Positions 51,843 through 60,827 of a stretch of DNA of 64,000 bases are shown here, piece by piece (the first letter of the stretch is position 1; each line of letters opens with the position of its first letter). Source of the stretch: an uncultured bacterium (GTDB lineage Bacteria > Verrucomicrobiota > Lentisphaeria > Oligosphaerales > Oligosphaeraceae); contig CACYQT010000006.1 in NCBI GenBank assembly GCA_902776645.1, positions 1 to 64,000 of the forward strand. The letters run 5' to 3'. The notes beneath the pieces were generated by a model, which had not been told where the DNA came from, ran no database searches, and saw only the letters and a list, made by a program, of their open reading frames with translations. The position numbers were made by a program, and so were the translations under genes.

Positions 51843-52952
51843 ATGAATCCATTCAAATACGGCTGTGTTGTCTCAGGAGAATTCCTGTGTCCAAGACCTG
51901 AACTTGAACGACAATTGAAATCCTACATTCAATCAGGGCAGAACATCGTGGTACATGGCGAGCGCCGCATGGGAAAGACATCGCTTGTCAGACATGTCGT
52001 CGGCTCCATGCGGGGCATACGCATGCTCTATATCGATCTGTATTGCATCCGCACATTGTCGGATTTCTGCCGTCGTGTCCTTTCAGGGCTTGCCGCATCG
52101 AATGAAAACATGTCGTTCCTCAAAAAGGCGATGGGCCTCATCCATCGTCTCCGTCCATCCATATCATTCGATCCTGCAAATGGTTCGCCTTCCATTTCTA
52201 TTGATGCTCGGGCAGCCGAAGAACCAGAATCACTGGAAGCGGTCATGGACATGATCCGCAATCTGGCCTCGTCAGAAAAACTCTGCGTCGTTTTCGACGA
52301 GTTCCAAGACATACTGGATTTGGTGAACGCCAATGTCATCTTGGCGGAAATGCGTTCCACAATACAAATTCAACAGGACACCCCCTATGTCTTCATGGGA
52401 AGTGTCCGTAATGACATGCTGGGCATTTTCAAGAATGATGACAGCCCATTCTTTAAGTCTGCCATCCCTTTCACCGTCGGATCAATCGATGAAGACATTT
52501 TTGCCGATTTCATCATAAATCGTTTCCGAAAAGGAGGCCGTATAATCGATAAAACGACAGCAAAAACATTGATTTCCCATGCCGACTCCGTTACCGGTGA
52601 TGTACAAGAATTGTGTGAAGCGATTTGGGAAACGACAGATGACGATGCGACGATTAGCGCCGATGACATTCCCGCCTCGTTGGAATTGATTTTTTCACGC
52701 GAAGGAGAAGCGTATGGAGCCGCAATACGTTCTTTGACAACCACTCAAGTCTCATTACTCCGCGCATTGGCGGCAACAAAATCGCCTCGCGTATTCTCGG
52801 AAGCATTCAAGGAAAGTGCCCGCATAACAAATACTGCAACCATACAGAAATCACTGAAGCGGCTTGCCATGAAGCGTCTCATCTACGAATATGGCGGCCA
52901 ATACAGATTCACTAATCCATTTTTCCGTGAATGGCTTCTTCAGAAGATGTGA
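51843..52952 (+). CDS. AAA-type ATPase with C-terminal winged helix (ATPase_2/archaeal-ATPase-like)
   Basis: The protein has 369 residues. Walker A is GERRMGKTS at 39-47, Walker B is LCVVFDEFQD at 147-156, and a sensor-type FMGSVRND is at 184-191. The end (IQKSLKRLAMKRLIYEYGG ... NPFFREWLL) is a winged helix. This is the layout of the ATPase_2/DUF234-like group, often multi-copy with unknown function. A fragment of a paralogue lies at 46735. The gene stands alone with a strong promoter and is more AT-rich upstream. It could belong to a mobile or defence-type family, which is an inference. Confidence 0.85.
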   Translation: MNPFKYGCVVSGEFLCPRPELERQLKSYIQSGQNIVVHGERRMGKTSLVRHVVGSMRGIRMLYIDLYCIRTLSDFCRRVLSGLAASNENMSFLKKAMGLIHRLRPSISFDPANGSPSISIDARAAEEPESLEAVMDMIRNLASSEKLCVVFDEFQDILDLVNANVILAEMRSTIQIQQDTPYVFMGSVRNDMLGIFKNDDSPFFKSAIPFTVGSIDEDIFADFIINRFRKGGRIIDKTTAKTLISHADSVTGDVQELCEAIWETTDDDATISADDIPASLELIFSREGEAYGAAIRSLTTTQVSLLRALAATKSPRVFSEAFKESARITNTATIQKSLKRLAMKRLIYEYGGQYRFTNPFFREWLLQKM

Positions 52953-52998
52953 CACACTGGAACAACTCTTCTATTTTCGCGAATTATCCAGCCATTTC

Positions 52999-53511
52999 TC
53001 ACAAAACATCCAGAATATGCGATTCTTTTGCATATTTCAAATATTCCTGCAAGGCGGTGTATTCGCGAAGATAGGCACCGCGTTTCATTTCATTCGTTTC
53101 TGCATATTTTTGATGTTCAGAAAAAATTGACAAAAGCTCTTGCAGATCAAGCCATTTTGGAACCAAACCACGGCTTTTCTCCTCCTCTGTCAGATTCTGA
53201 TGACTCATACCAACCATCTTGCAAATGAAATAATGAGTGACATATTTGTATTCCTCATAGTACTCATTTACAAGCAGATACTCCTCCATTGGCTCTACGA
53301 TGCATCCAGTCTCTTCGAGAACCTCCCTGGCACAACATTCCGCCAATGTCTCGCCCTCTTCCAAACCTCCGCCCGGAATTAACCAATAATCAACATTGAC
53401 TTCTCTGGAAGCCAATATCTTTCCGTTATTTATGATGATTCCACGGCAACCGGTCCGCGTCTTTGAAAATGTTTCAAAACGGTTGTCCCCCAAGATATCC
53501 AACTCTTTCAT
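52999..53511 (-). CDS. NUDIX hydrolase
   Basis: The start at 53511 follows GGGAGG by 7 bases, giving 170 residues. The NUDIX box is GGLEEGETLAECCAREVLEE followed by TG, with all conserved Glu residues. Such enzymes hydrolyse nucleoside diphosphates linked to other groups, for house-cleaning or signalling. It starts 14 bp after the propeller protein gene stop and so is probably cotranscribed with it. It converges on the ATPase gene. Confidence 0.92.
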   Translation of the reverse strand: MKELDILGDNRFETFSKTRTGCRGIIINNGKILASREVNVDYWLIPGGGLEEGETLAECCAREVLEETGCIVEPMEEYLLVNEYYEEYKYVTHYFICKMVGMSHQNLTEEEKSRGLVPKWLDLQELLSIFSEHQKYAETNEMKRGAYLREYTALQEYLKYAKESHILDVL

Positions 53512-53525
53512 GAAACAACCTCCCG

Positions 53526-55055
53526 TCATTTCGCATGTCGGAATTGCATCGCATAGACGTCAGCGTCCCGCATGCGGAACTCAATGGTCACAGGCTTGCC
53601 GGCGTTCGCCGCGACGGCTTGCGGATCGTCGAACACGATCTTGCGGTCGATCGTGTTGCCGAACGTCTCGCAGGAGGCGAAACGTTTTCCATTCGCATCA
53701 ATCAGCGTCACAAAGAGATAGCCCATGGCGGACGTCGCGAAGTTCAGCCGCAGTTCGTCGCCGTCGTAGGTCAGCGGCTTCGTCATGGCAACCACTTCCC
53801 TTCCCCCCGCATGCAATGACGCGAAGCCGTCCATGCGAATCGTGTAGCGGACCAATTCGGCGGGCTCCTGCATCCAATGGTGCGTGTAGCAGTACATCGA
53901 CAGCTCGTCGGGAGCGTCCTGCACGGTATTCGGCGTGATGGCGAAGCCACGGGCGGGATAGCAGTCGCCGTAGAGCCAATTGATGCCGTTTTCCATTTCA
54001 GGCCGCATGAAGGCCTCCCAGTAGCGATGGAAATTCTGGCCATCCCGCGAAACGATGAACACGCAGTCCGTGATGGTCAGGCCATATCGCGGATGGAGCT
54101 TCATGCGAGTCCGACGTTTCTCCGCGCCGCCAAGTTCCTCAAAACTTCCATTCCAGCCGAAACGTTCGATGTACCGTGTCGGGAAACCGATATACATCTG
54201 CGGCGCACGGAAATACGGCGACACGACGTTTGTGTAGAGCGGAATATCTTCACCGTCGTCGAACGACAATAGCTTCGGATCCGTCCATGTCTTGAAATCC
54301 TTCGATTCGATGTAGGAAATATCACGAACAGGATTCTTGATGCGCGGGTTGGCCGTATTGTGGAATCCGCGGATGTAGCCGCGGTAGATTTCCGCCCGCG
54401 CATCCCAGAAGACGACGTTCAACGAATCGAACGCACCTTTGTTCGTGATGACGTCGCCCAGACGGAAATGGATGCCGTCGGGGCTCGGGAAGCAACGGAG
54501 GCCGCCTTTGCTGACGCCGATGCCTTTGTATCGCATGTCCGGCGGGCAGGCGGGATTGTCGTCGCGAAACACCATGAAATTGTCGATAGCGTTTGTATTC
54601 AATGCTTTGTCGAACACGATATTGTTCTCTTTGCTGCCATGCCAGTCTATGACGCCAAGCTTCGGCTTGATCCAGTGGATGCCATCCACGCTTTCCGCAT
54701 AGCAAGCCACGATATCGTACTGCGGCTTTGGATTCGGTTCCGCGCTCGGCATCTGCCAGCCAAGATAATACATTCTATAGACGCCATTTGGATGCTTTCC
54801 GTCGAACCCCGCGTATGTTTCGTCGAAGAAGAAATTATGGTAGTCGCAACCGGAGCCTTCCCACGGCTCGTCATGCTTCAGGACGGTTTCTCTCACAACT
54901 GGCTGGTGGACCATCAGTTCCGCCGTCGTCCGCCCCGTGTCCAGCAAGTAATTGTCAAAAAAGCATTCACGGTTCTGTCCGATTGGCAGGACGCCATCCG
55001 CGCACACAGCCAGCGCCGTCAACATAAGCCCCGTCATGAAACGATGTTGGATCAT
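53526..55055 (-). CDS. Secreted five-bladed propeller-like protein (GH32/GH43/GH130-type fold suspected)
   Basis: AGGAG precedes the ATG. The product has 509 residues with a signal peptide (MIQHRFMTGLMLTALAVCADG). Repeated patterns such as YAESVDGIHWIKPKLG, FPSPDGIHFRLG and FIVSRDGQNFHRYW resemble the blade strands of glycosidase beta-propellers. The C-terminal 100 residues form a beta-sandwich (GYLFVTLIDANGKRF). No catalytic triad can be assigned with certainty. Such proteins are frequent in PVC bacteria near sugar catabolic genes. Confidence 0.75.
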   Translation of the reverse strand: MIQHRFMTGLMLTALAVCADGVLPIGQNRECFFDNYLLDTGRTTAELMVHQPVVRETVLKHDEPWEGSGCDYHNFFFDETYAGFDGKHPNGVYRMYYLGWQMPSAEPNPKPQYDIVACYAESVDGIHWIKPKLGVIDWHGSKENNIVFDKALNTNAIDNFMVFRDDNPACPPDMRYKGIGVSKGGLRCFPSPDGIHFRLGDVITNKGAFDSLNVVFWDARAEIYRGYIRGFHNTANPRIKNPVRDISYIESKDFKTWTDPKLLSFDDGEDIPLYTNVVSPYFRAPQMYIGFPTRYIERFGWNGSFEELGGAEKRRTRMKLHPRYGLTITDCVFIVSRDGQNFHRYWEAFMRPEMENGINWLYGDCYPARGFAITPNTVQDAPDELSMYCYTHHWMQEPAELVRYTIRMDGFASLHAGGREVVAMTKPLTYDGDELRLNFATSAMGYLFVTLIDANGKRFASCETFGNTIDRKIVFDDPQAVAANAGKPVTIEFRMRDADVYAMQFRHAK

Positions 55056-55162
55056 CTTGTTTTCTCCTGTTTGCTTATCATGTCATAAGGATTTACCGCC
55101 ATACAATCATGTCCCAATCACCAAAATCAAGCGGAGACATGTTTTTTTCTTTCTCCATTCAC

Positions 55163-55202
55163 CAAAAGATTCGGGGCTTTTTGCCGTTTTGTGCTAAATT
55201 AA
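55163..55202 (+). repeat. Single related copy of the 46571 repeat with promoter element
   Basis: AAAAGATTCGGGGCTTTTT resembles the 33-bp tandem unit. It is followed by GTTTTGTGCTAAATTAA, whose last 12 bases (55191-55202) equal the element upstream of the accessory-island gene at 34621. It lies 82 bases before the DUF4838 start. Confidence 0.55.
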
Positions 55203-55283
55203 TACCGCAAGAAATTGGAGGACGTTCAAATTGACGAGCCTTGCCATCTATACGGAAATGCTCCTATCCACAATAACAATCCT

Positions 55284-57830
55284 ATGAATAGCAGAATCTT
55301 TTTAGCCTTGCTTGTCGCCGCCTCGCAGATTGTCCCGCAAATCGCGAAAGCCAATCATACACTGGCGTTGAACGGACGGAATCTCTATGCAATCACGATA
55401 CCAGACGACGCGATTCCTGCGGAAGAGACTGCCGCTCAGGAGCTTCAGACACATTTGAAACAAATGACCGACGCGGACTTCAGCATCCTAAAAGCTTCGG
55501 AATACAACGGCGGGCCGCGGCTGGCAGTCGGTTTCCAGAAGGGGCTTCCTGAAGCGTTTTCCTCCGATCATTATCCGAATCTGGGCCCGGAAGAATTGGT
55601 CATCGACTCCAACGGAGACACCATCCTGCTGGCCGGTGGACGCCCACGCGGTGCTCTATACGCCACTTATGAATTTTTGGAAAGCCTCGGCGTCCGTTGG
55701 TACACACCGACGGAGACTATCATCCCGCACAAGCCTGCTCTGAAAGTAGAGATAACACCGCTTCGCTACACATCACCGTTCCGTTCGCGCACCAACGTGC
55801 CCGGAAACGGGGCGACCGCCGAATGGAGCGCACGAAACCGCATGAACTCCCTTCTGGAATGGAACCACCCCGGCGAGAAGTTCGGCGGCGGCGTCAAGCA
55901 AGGGCCGGACATGCATACGCTATGGCGTCTTATGAGCCCCGAAATTTTCAAGGCTCATCCGGAATGGGCGGCCATGGTCGACGGCGAACGCATTACCAAA
56001 CACGCCAACAACCACTGGGGAGTCTGCCTCTCCAATCCCGAACTTCAGAATTTCATCGTGGCACGCACAATGGACTGGTTGCGGAAGCATCCGAACACGA
56101 CTGATGTCTGGTTCGGACAAAACGACGGTTCGCCCTATTGCACATGCCGCAATTGCAAGGATTTCTATGATGCGCACGGCGGTGTGCCGTCGTCGATCAT
56201 CTGTTTTGTCATCAACAAATTGTCGGATGCCGTCGCGGCCGAATTCCCGCATGTACGCGTAAAGACGCTTGCATACTCGTGGAGCCGCACACCGCCGCAG
56301 AACATCAAGTTGCACGACAACATAACCATCATGCTCTGCGCCACCTTCGGCTGGTTTTCAGAGCTTGGCGAAGACGCCGCGACCACGGATTTCATCGACG
56401 ATGTGGCGGCTTGGCAAAAAGTCTGCGGCGATTTCGAGGCATACCTCTACGGGCATCCGACTGACGACTTCTGGTTCCCTGCAGCCTGCCTGTACAACCA
56501 AGCACGGAACATACAGCGAATCAAGGACTTGGGAATCAAATCCGTCCACCAGGAGATCTTTTCGTCGAATTACGGCGGCGAATTCGTGCATCTCCGTGCA
56601 TGGCTCTATACCCGCATGATGTGGCGGCCTGATTCAGACATAGAGGCTTTGATACAGGACTTCTGCCATGGCTATTACGGAAATGCAGCCGACGATGTGC
56701 TCCACGCCATCCATCGCACGGAAAAGCACCATGCTGATGGCTGGCGACCGCAAGGCAAGATGGTCGGTTTTGTTCCCGACTATCTGGAACCATCTGTCGT
56801 CGAGGATGTTCTGCCTCGCCTCAAGGTCGCGTATGACAATCAGTCAGATCCCGTGCTGAAGCGCCGTCTAGGCATGATCCTCCTGCCATATCTTTGGGCG
56901 GACTACTGGATGAACTTCCATGGAGCGGGAATGATCGACAACGCAACAAATCTATGGGGCGTAAATTTCACCCACCGTGAACGTTGCGGCATGGAAGGCA
57001 GCTTGATACGGCAATTGATGATTGAAAACAAAATCGCGGCGCTTCGTCTCGGCGGCGGCGGCTTCAACCCGCATTCTTTCCAGCTGGCGGAAATGACGAA
57101 GGCCTATTCACATGAGAGGATTGCAGATGACAAAAACGAAATCATCATCGTGCCCGGGCTAATGGGCAAGATGGTGAAATTCGCCCGTGACGAGCAAGAT
57201 GTGCTCAAGGCCATCTGGGGCTATCAGATTTATCAATATCCCATGGAAGGATACGGAAAGGACATGTTCTTGGGCCATGTGCCGCCGACTTTTTCCGCAA
57301 CGTCTGTTTCCGGCGACTCCGTGAAACTGGCCGCCGACACGCCCAATGGTCTTGCGGAAAAGACATTTGCCCTGAAGAACGGCGCTCTTGCCTGCAGCCT
57401 GCATTTCCATGCCCGCCAAAACACAAAAGGAAAGCTTTCAACCTCCCCGCGTTTCAACATGAACGCCGATTGTTTCGGAATCTATCCCAAGCTCTACATA
57501 GCCAATGGAAATGGTTGGAAAATCGTGGAATTGGGCAAAGCCGGCACGATGTGGTATCAGGCCGCAAGCCTCCCCATGGATGGCTTTTCCGGCAAAATGT
57601 ATCTTATCGCAGAAGACGGACATCTCGGTCTGGAAATCCAAATTCCTCCACAACAGCTTGGCGCCGCCGGATATATGTATGACCGCTATGATTTCCAGCC
57701 GGAAGGCTCCGGCCGTTTGCTGGAACTGACCTTCTCCACGCCTGAACGCGATGTCGCATCAGGCGACACGATATCGCTTGATATCATCTACCACATTCTC
57801 CAAAAAGACGAAATACCACCATTGGACTGA
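55284..57830 (+). CDS. Secreted DUF4838 protein
   Basis: The ATG at 55284 gives 848 residues with a signal peptide (MNSRIFLALLVAASQIVPQIAKA). The earlier frame has no ribosome site, and none is obvious here either. The N-domain is alpha-glucuronidase-like (ETAAQELQTHLKQMTDADFS). The DUF4838 core includes VWFGQNDGSPYCTCRNCKDF and VHQEIFSSNYGGEFVHLRAW. The C-terminal 230 residues form a beta domain. It is a presumed extracytoplasmic glycan-active protein. It is followed after 4 bp by a deoxyribosyltransferase gene. Confidence 0.83.
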   Translation: MNSRIFLALLVAASQIVPQIAKANHTLALNGRNLYAITIPDDAIPAEETAAQELQTHLKQMTDADFSILKASEYNGGPRLAVGFQKGLPEAFSSDHYPNLGPEELVIDSNGDTILLAGGRPRGALYATYEFLESLGVRWYTPTETIIPHKPALKVEITPLRYTSPFRSRTNVPGNGATAEWSARNRMNSLLEWNHPGEKFGGGVKQGPDMHTLWRLMSPEIFKAHPEWAAMVDGERITKHANNHWGVCLSNPELQNFIVARTMDWLRKHPNTTDVWFGQNDGSPYCTCRNCKDFYDAHGGVPSSIICFVINKLSDAVAAEFPHVRVKTLAYSWSRTPPQNIKLHDNITIMLCATFGWFSELGEDAATTDFIDDVAAWQKVCGDFEAYLYGHPTDDFWFPAACLYNQARNIQRIKDLGIKSVHQEIFSSNYGGEFVHLRAWLYTRMMWRPDSDIEALIQDFCHGYYGNAADDVLHAIHRTEKHHADGWRPQGKMVGFVPDYLEPSVVEDVLPRLKVAYDNQSDPVLKRRLGMILLPYLWADYWMNFHGAGMIDNATNLWGVNFTHRERCGMEGSLIRQLMIENKIAALRLGGGGFNPHSFQLAEMTKAYSHERIADDKNEIIIVPGLMGKMVKFARDEQDVLKAIWGYQIYQYPMEGYGKDMFLGHVPPTFSATSVSGDSVKLAADTPNGLAEKTFALKNGALACSLHFHARQNTKGKLSTSPRFNMNADCFGIYPKLYIANGNGWKIVELGKAGTMWYQAASLPMDGFSGKMYLIAEDGHLGLEIQIPPQQLGAAGYMYDRYDFQPEGSGRLLELTFSTPERDVASGDTISLDIIYHILQKDEIPPLD

Positions 57831-57834
57831 ATGA

Positions 57835-58491
57835 ATGTCAACAATCAATTCATATCACATGGATAAATCCCAAACTGTCATCTACTGGGCCGGGGCGCTC
57901 TTCAACCATAAGGAAGTCATTGGCAATCTGACGATTGCAAAAGCCGTTGAAAATGTGTCGGACGGACGGTACATCGTCAAGTTGCCGCAGGATCTCCAGA
58001 TATCGCCGTCCGCCACGGCCGTCGACATCCGCAACGCGGATTTGACGGAACTCATTCAATGCGACGCATTGGTGGCCAATTTCGACGGGGCGGATCTGGA
58101 TTCGGGAACCGTCGTCGAATTCTGCGTCGCGAAAGCGTTGGACATGCCGACCGTCCTCCTGCGCACAGACTTCCGCAACTGCGGCGACGCCGACGGCATC
58201 CCATGGAATCTCATGTGCGCGGGATGGCCACGAACTGAATTTCTTTGGACCAATTCACTGGCGGACTATCACCGCCATCCCGTGGAAGACTTGTCCAAAA
58301 TATTGGCAGGCAAGATCATCCATTCATTGGACAAAGCCTGCGCCATAAAGCCATGGCTGACCGCCGACGATGCCGCGGCCCATTTCCGCCGCACCATCCA
58401 ATCCTTCGGCGGCGGTCTGGCGGCGATTCTGTCCGATGAAACCATCGCCGCCATCGTGGAACGCAAACGCCGGAAAGGATTGCTGGCGTAA
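57835..58491 (+). CDS. Nucleoside 2-deoxyribosyltransferase family protein
   Basis: The protein has 218 residues from 57835. An in-frame ATG at 57859 is equally possible. VIYWAGALFNHKEVIGN and the later NADLTELIQCDALVANFDGADLDSGT (here split from its context) match the nucleoside 2-deoxyribosyltransferase fold, with Asp/Glu of the substrate pocket in FDGADLDSGTVVEFCVAKAL. Family members exchange bases on deoxynucleosides or hydrolyse nucleotide N-glycosidic bonds. The stop of the DUF4838 gene is 4 bases away, so the two are likely coupled. Confidence 0.8.
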   Translation: MSTINSYHMDKSQTVIYWAGALFNHKEVIGNLTIAKAVENVSDGRYIVKLPQDLQISPSATAVDIRNADLTELIQCDALVANFDGADLDSGTVVEFCVAKALDMPTVLLRTDFRNCGDADGIPWNLMCAGWPRTEFLWTNSLADYHRHPVEDLSKILAGKIIHSLDKACAIKPWLTADDAAAHFRRTIQSFGGGLAAILSDETIAAIVERKRRKGLLA

Positions 58492-58529
58492 TGACGGGCA
58501 CGGCCGCGCAGGAGCGCGGCCTCCCGATT

Positions 58530-59360
58530 CTAAGGGACCTCCACGTCACGAGTCTGCGCAATCCATTCGCGCAGATACTCTTCCGTCGGAAGACCGATGC
58601 CCATGACGGAATTGGCCTCGAAAACCAATCCCTCCACGCGGCCCGCCTTCAGCAACTCCAGCCCGTATTCGCATTGGAACTTCATCAGTTCCATATCGAC
58701 CGCTTCGCGGGTTGTGAAATCATACATGTAGATGCCCAGCAACTTCTTATGTTTTGGGCACGCCTCCTCCGCCTGCTGGAAACGCTCCGGCAGAAGAGGA
58801 AGCTCCTTGGACTGCCATGTCCAGAAAACCAGTCCGTCCACCAAATCCATAACGGATTTCGCAATATCCTTCATCCCATGCATATAGGCCGTCACATAAA
58901 CAGGCATGGGACGGGCGGCGGCCGACAGCTTGGCTCGAATATCCTGAATGCAGGCCAGCAGTTCATCCGTATGCTCCTGCGGCTTCGAACCGAAACGGGT
59001 GAAGAAATCGTCCAGATATGCGCCGCAGATATTGTCGTATTTATGTGAAATATCGCAGATGAACGCCTCTTCATTGCCGTTCCGCCAGCCGCTGCTGCCG
59101 CACGAGCTCCACATCACGCGTTTCAGCGGGCGGAAACTTTCGCAATACTGGTAGGCATCATGCGTGAACGGAACGGGTTCGGCGTTGTCGCCCGTCACCA
59201 TGATCATGTTCGGCACGCCGAGCATGAACGCGCCTTCCGCCGGCGTGATGCGCGAACCGCAACGGCGTTTTCCGCCACCGCGGCCGAGCGCGTCCAGCAG
59301 CGTATCGTCCTGATGCGCACGGACGCCGAACAACCAGTATTTGTCAATCGCCTTCACCAT
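58530..59360 (-). CDS. Hypothetical protein, possible TIM-barrel hydrolase
   Basis: AGGGAG lies 8 bases before the ATG at 59360, giving 276 residues. Patterns such as YWLFGVRAHQDDTLLDALG, MWSSCGSSGWRNGNEEAF, ICGAYLDDFFTRFG and PVYVTAYMHGMKD look like successive strands of an alpha/beta barrel. D-D in YLDDFF could be catalytic. There is no signal peptide. The family is not recognised. It lies downstream of the secreted protein gene but behind that gene's terminator, so it probably has its own promoter. Confidence 0.6.
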   Translation of the reverse strand: MVKAIDKYWLFGVRAHQDDTLLDALGRGGGKRRCGSRITPAEGAFMLGVPNMIMVTGDNAEPVPFTHDAYQYCESFRPLKRVMWSSCGSSGWRNGNEEAFICDISHKYDNICGAYLDDFFTRFGSKPQEHTDELLACIQDIRAKLSAAARPMPVYVTAYMHGMKDIAKSVMDLVDGLVFWTWQSKELPLLPERFQQAEEACPKHKKLLGIYMYDFTTREAVDMELMKFQCEYGLELLKAGRVEGLVFEANSVMGIGLPTEEYLREWIAQTRDVEVP

Positions 59361-59378
59361 CGCTGATTCTCCCTTCAA

Positions 59379-59416
59379 GGAAAAAGAGCCGCGGACTTGC
59401 GGAATCCACGGCTCTT
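59379..59416 (-). terminator. Intrinsic terminator of the 59454-60623 gene
   Basis: On the minus strand AAGAGCCGTGGA and TCCGCGGCTCTT pair across 9 bases (one mismatch) and run into TTTTTCC. It lies 38 bases after the stop of the secreted protein gene. Confidence 0.75.
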
Positions 59417-59453
59417 CATTTGGTTTCAATCGTTCATGCAGTCTTCCTGCAAC

Positions 59454-60623
59454 TTACGGCTGCGCGGGCGCAGGAGCGGGCGCGGGAGCAGGAGCGGGGG
59501 CTTCGCCGCCTTTCGTCTTCAGGAATTTGATGAGATTGTTGATATCGGTCTCTTTCAGGTCGAAGGAGATCGCCATGCGCTTCGCCTCAATAGCGCATTT
59601 CAACGTGTCAAGCAATGGAAGCTCGGCACCGACCTTGCCGATGATCATGGGCTTCAGCTGCTGGAACATCGGAGCGATCATCGCATCCCACATCTGGCCT
59701 TTCAGCATCGCGGCGTCTTCCGGCTGGCCCATGTCGAGGTTCAGCGCGATCGTCAGCTTGTCGGTAACCTTCGTCGTCAGGGAGATGCCGTCCGCAGTCA
59801 CGAAAGCCTTGGCGGCCATCGCTCCGGGATCGCCTTCCTGCCCTCTGGCGGCGGCGCCGCTCAGGAAGGTCTTCAACTGCGGGAACATGCCGATGGCCAG
59901 GAAGCCGTATTCCTTGTCATTGAACATCTTCTGGATGTACGAATGCTTCGGGGCGGGCGTCTTCGACTCAATACGCTCCAACGCGGCGAAAACGCTCTTC
60001 TCCGGGCCGGCCACGAGAACCTTGCCGTCGCCGACAAAACCGCACTGCAGGCGGCGCAACGCGGCGGGCATATCCGCCGTTTCGTCCGTTTCTTTAATGA
60101 AAACGGAAAGTAGCTTCGCGCCATTGCGTTCCGCGACGGTCAAGTCCGCCTTGTCCTCCGCGTCGCCATCACCGCATTTCTTGTCTGCGGCCAAGAGGGC
60201 GGTTTTCACCTGTTCCGGATTCAACGCCTTCTTCAATTCTGCGACCAGAAGGATGTCCAGCTGGCCGAAATCCGGCTCGCCGGCACCGAACTGGATGCCG
60301 CCCAAGCTGACGCTCGCCTGCCATTTCACGACATCGTCGTCCGCAAGACCCAGGTCTTTTTTGACGGAATCCCAGAATTCCTTCATCTTCATCTGACCTT
60401 CACCAGTCGCCTTGGCGGCATTAGTGGTCACAAGCGCCTGCAGCTCGACCTCATACTTTTTGGCAAGCTGGACAAACGGCGTGTCCTGCAGGCTGCTTCC
60501 GTCCGCATACACCACGATCGGCGCGTTCGGAACGAGCGCCGCGTCGAAAATCTCCTTGGTCGACTGAGCATGCAGCATGCCGCAGACCAACGTCAACATC
60601 AATAGCCAGGCAATCTTCTTCAT
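59454..60623 (-). CDS. Secreted protein with Ala-Pro repeat tail (unidentified)
   Basis: The protein has 389 residues with GAGGAAG before the ATG and a signal peptide (MKKIAWLLMLTLVCGMLHAQ). The body is alpha/beta, with two likely repeats of about 150 residues (PIVVYADGSSLQDTPFVQLA; KSVFAALERIESKTPAP). The end is a run of Ala-Pro (APAPAPAP) that could span the periplasm or peptidoglycan. Similar surface/periplasmic proteins of unknown role occur in PVC bacteria. It is monocistronic with its own terminator. Confidence 0.75.
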   Translation of the reverse strand: MKKIAWLLMLTLVCGMLHAQSTKEIFDAALVPNAPIVVYADGSSLQDTPFVQLAKKYEVELQALVTTNAAKATGEGQMKMKEFWDSVKKDLGLADDDVVKWQASVSLGGIQFGAGEPDFGQLDILLVAELKKALNPEQVKTALLAADKKCGDGDAEDKADLTVAERNGAKLLSVFIKETDETADMPAALRRLQCGFVGDGKVLVAGPEKSVFAALERIESKTPAPKHSYIQKMFNDKEYGFLAIGMFPQLKTFLSGAAARGQEGDPGAMAAKAFVTADGISLTTKVTDKLTIALNLDMGQPEDAAMLKGQMWDAMIAPMFQQLKPMIIGKVGAELPLLDTLKCAIEAKRMAISFDLKETDINNLIKFLKTKGGEAPAPAPAPAPAPAQP

Positions 60624-60827
60624 GTTGTTTCTTCCTCTTGCTTAGTGTTTTTATCTTCTCTCTCTTAATGACTTCGGTTGTCTCTTGCGCGTCTCGCATG
60701 ACACGGACTTTCGGAAAGCCCTATATCATACTCCTATGACTGCCAATATACAACAAAGTTCCAACGCTTTTTACAAACTAATATGCATGTCGGCGTCCAT
60801 TTTCCAATCTTTACAGAAAAAAAATAA

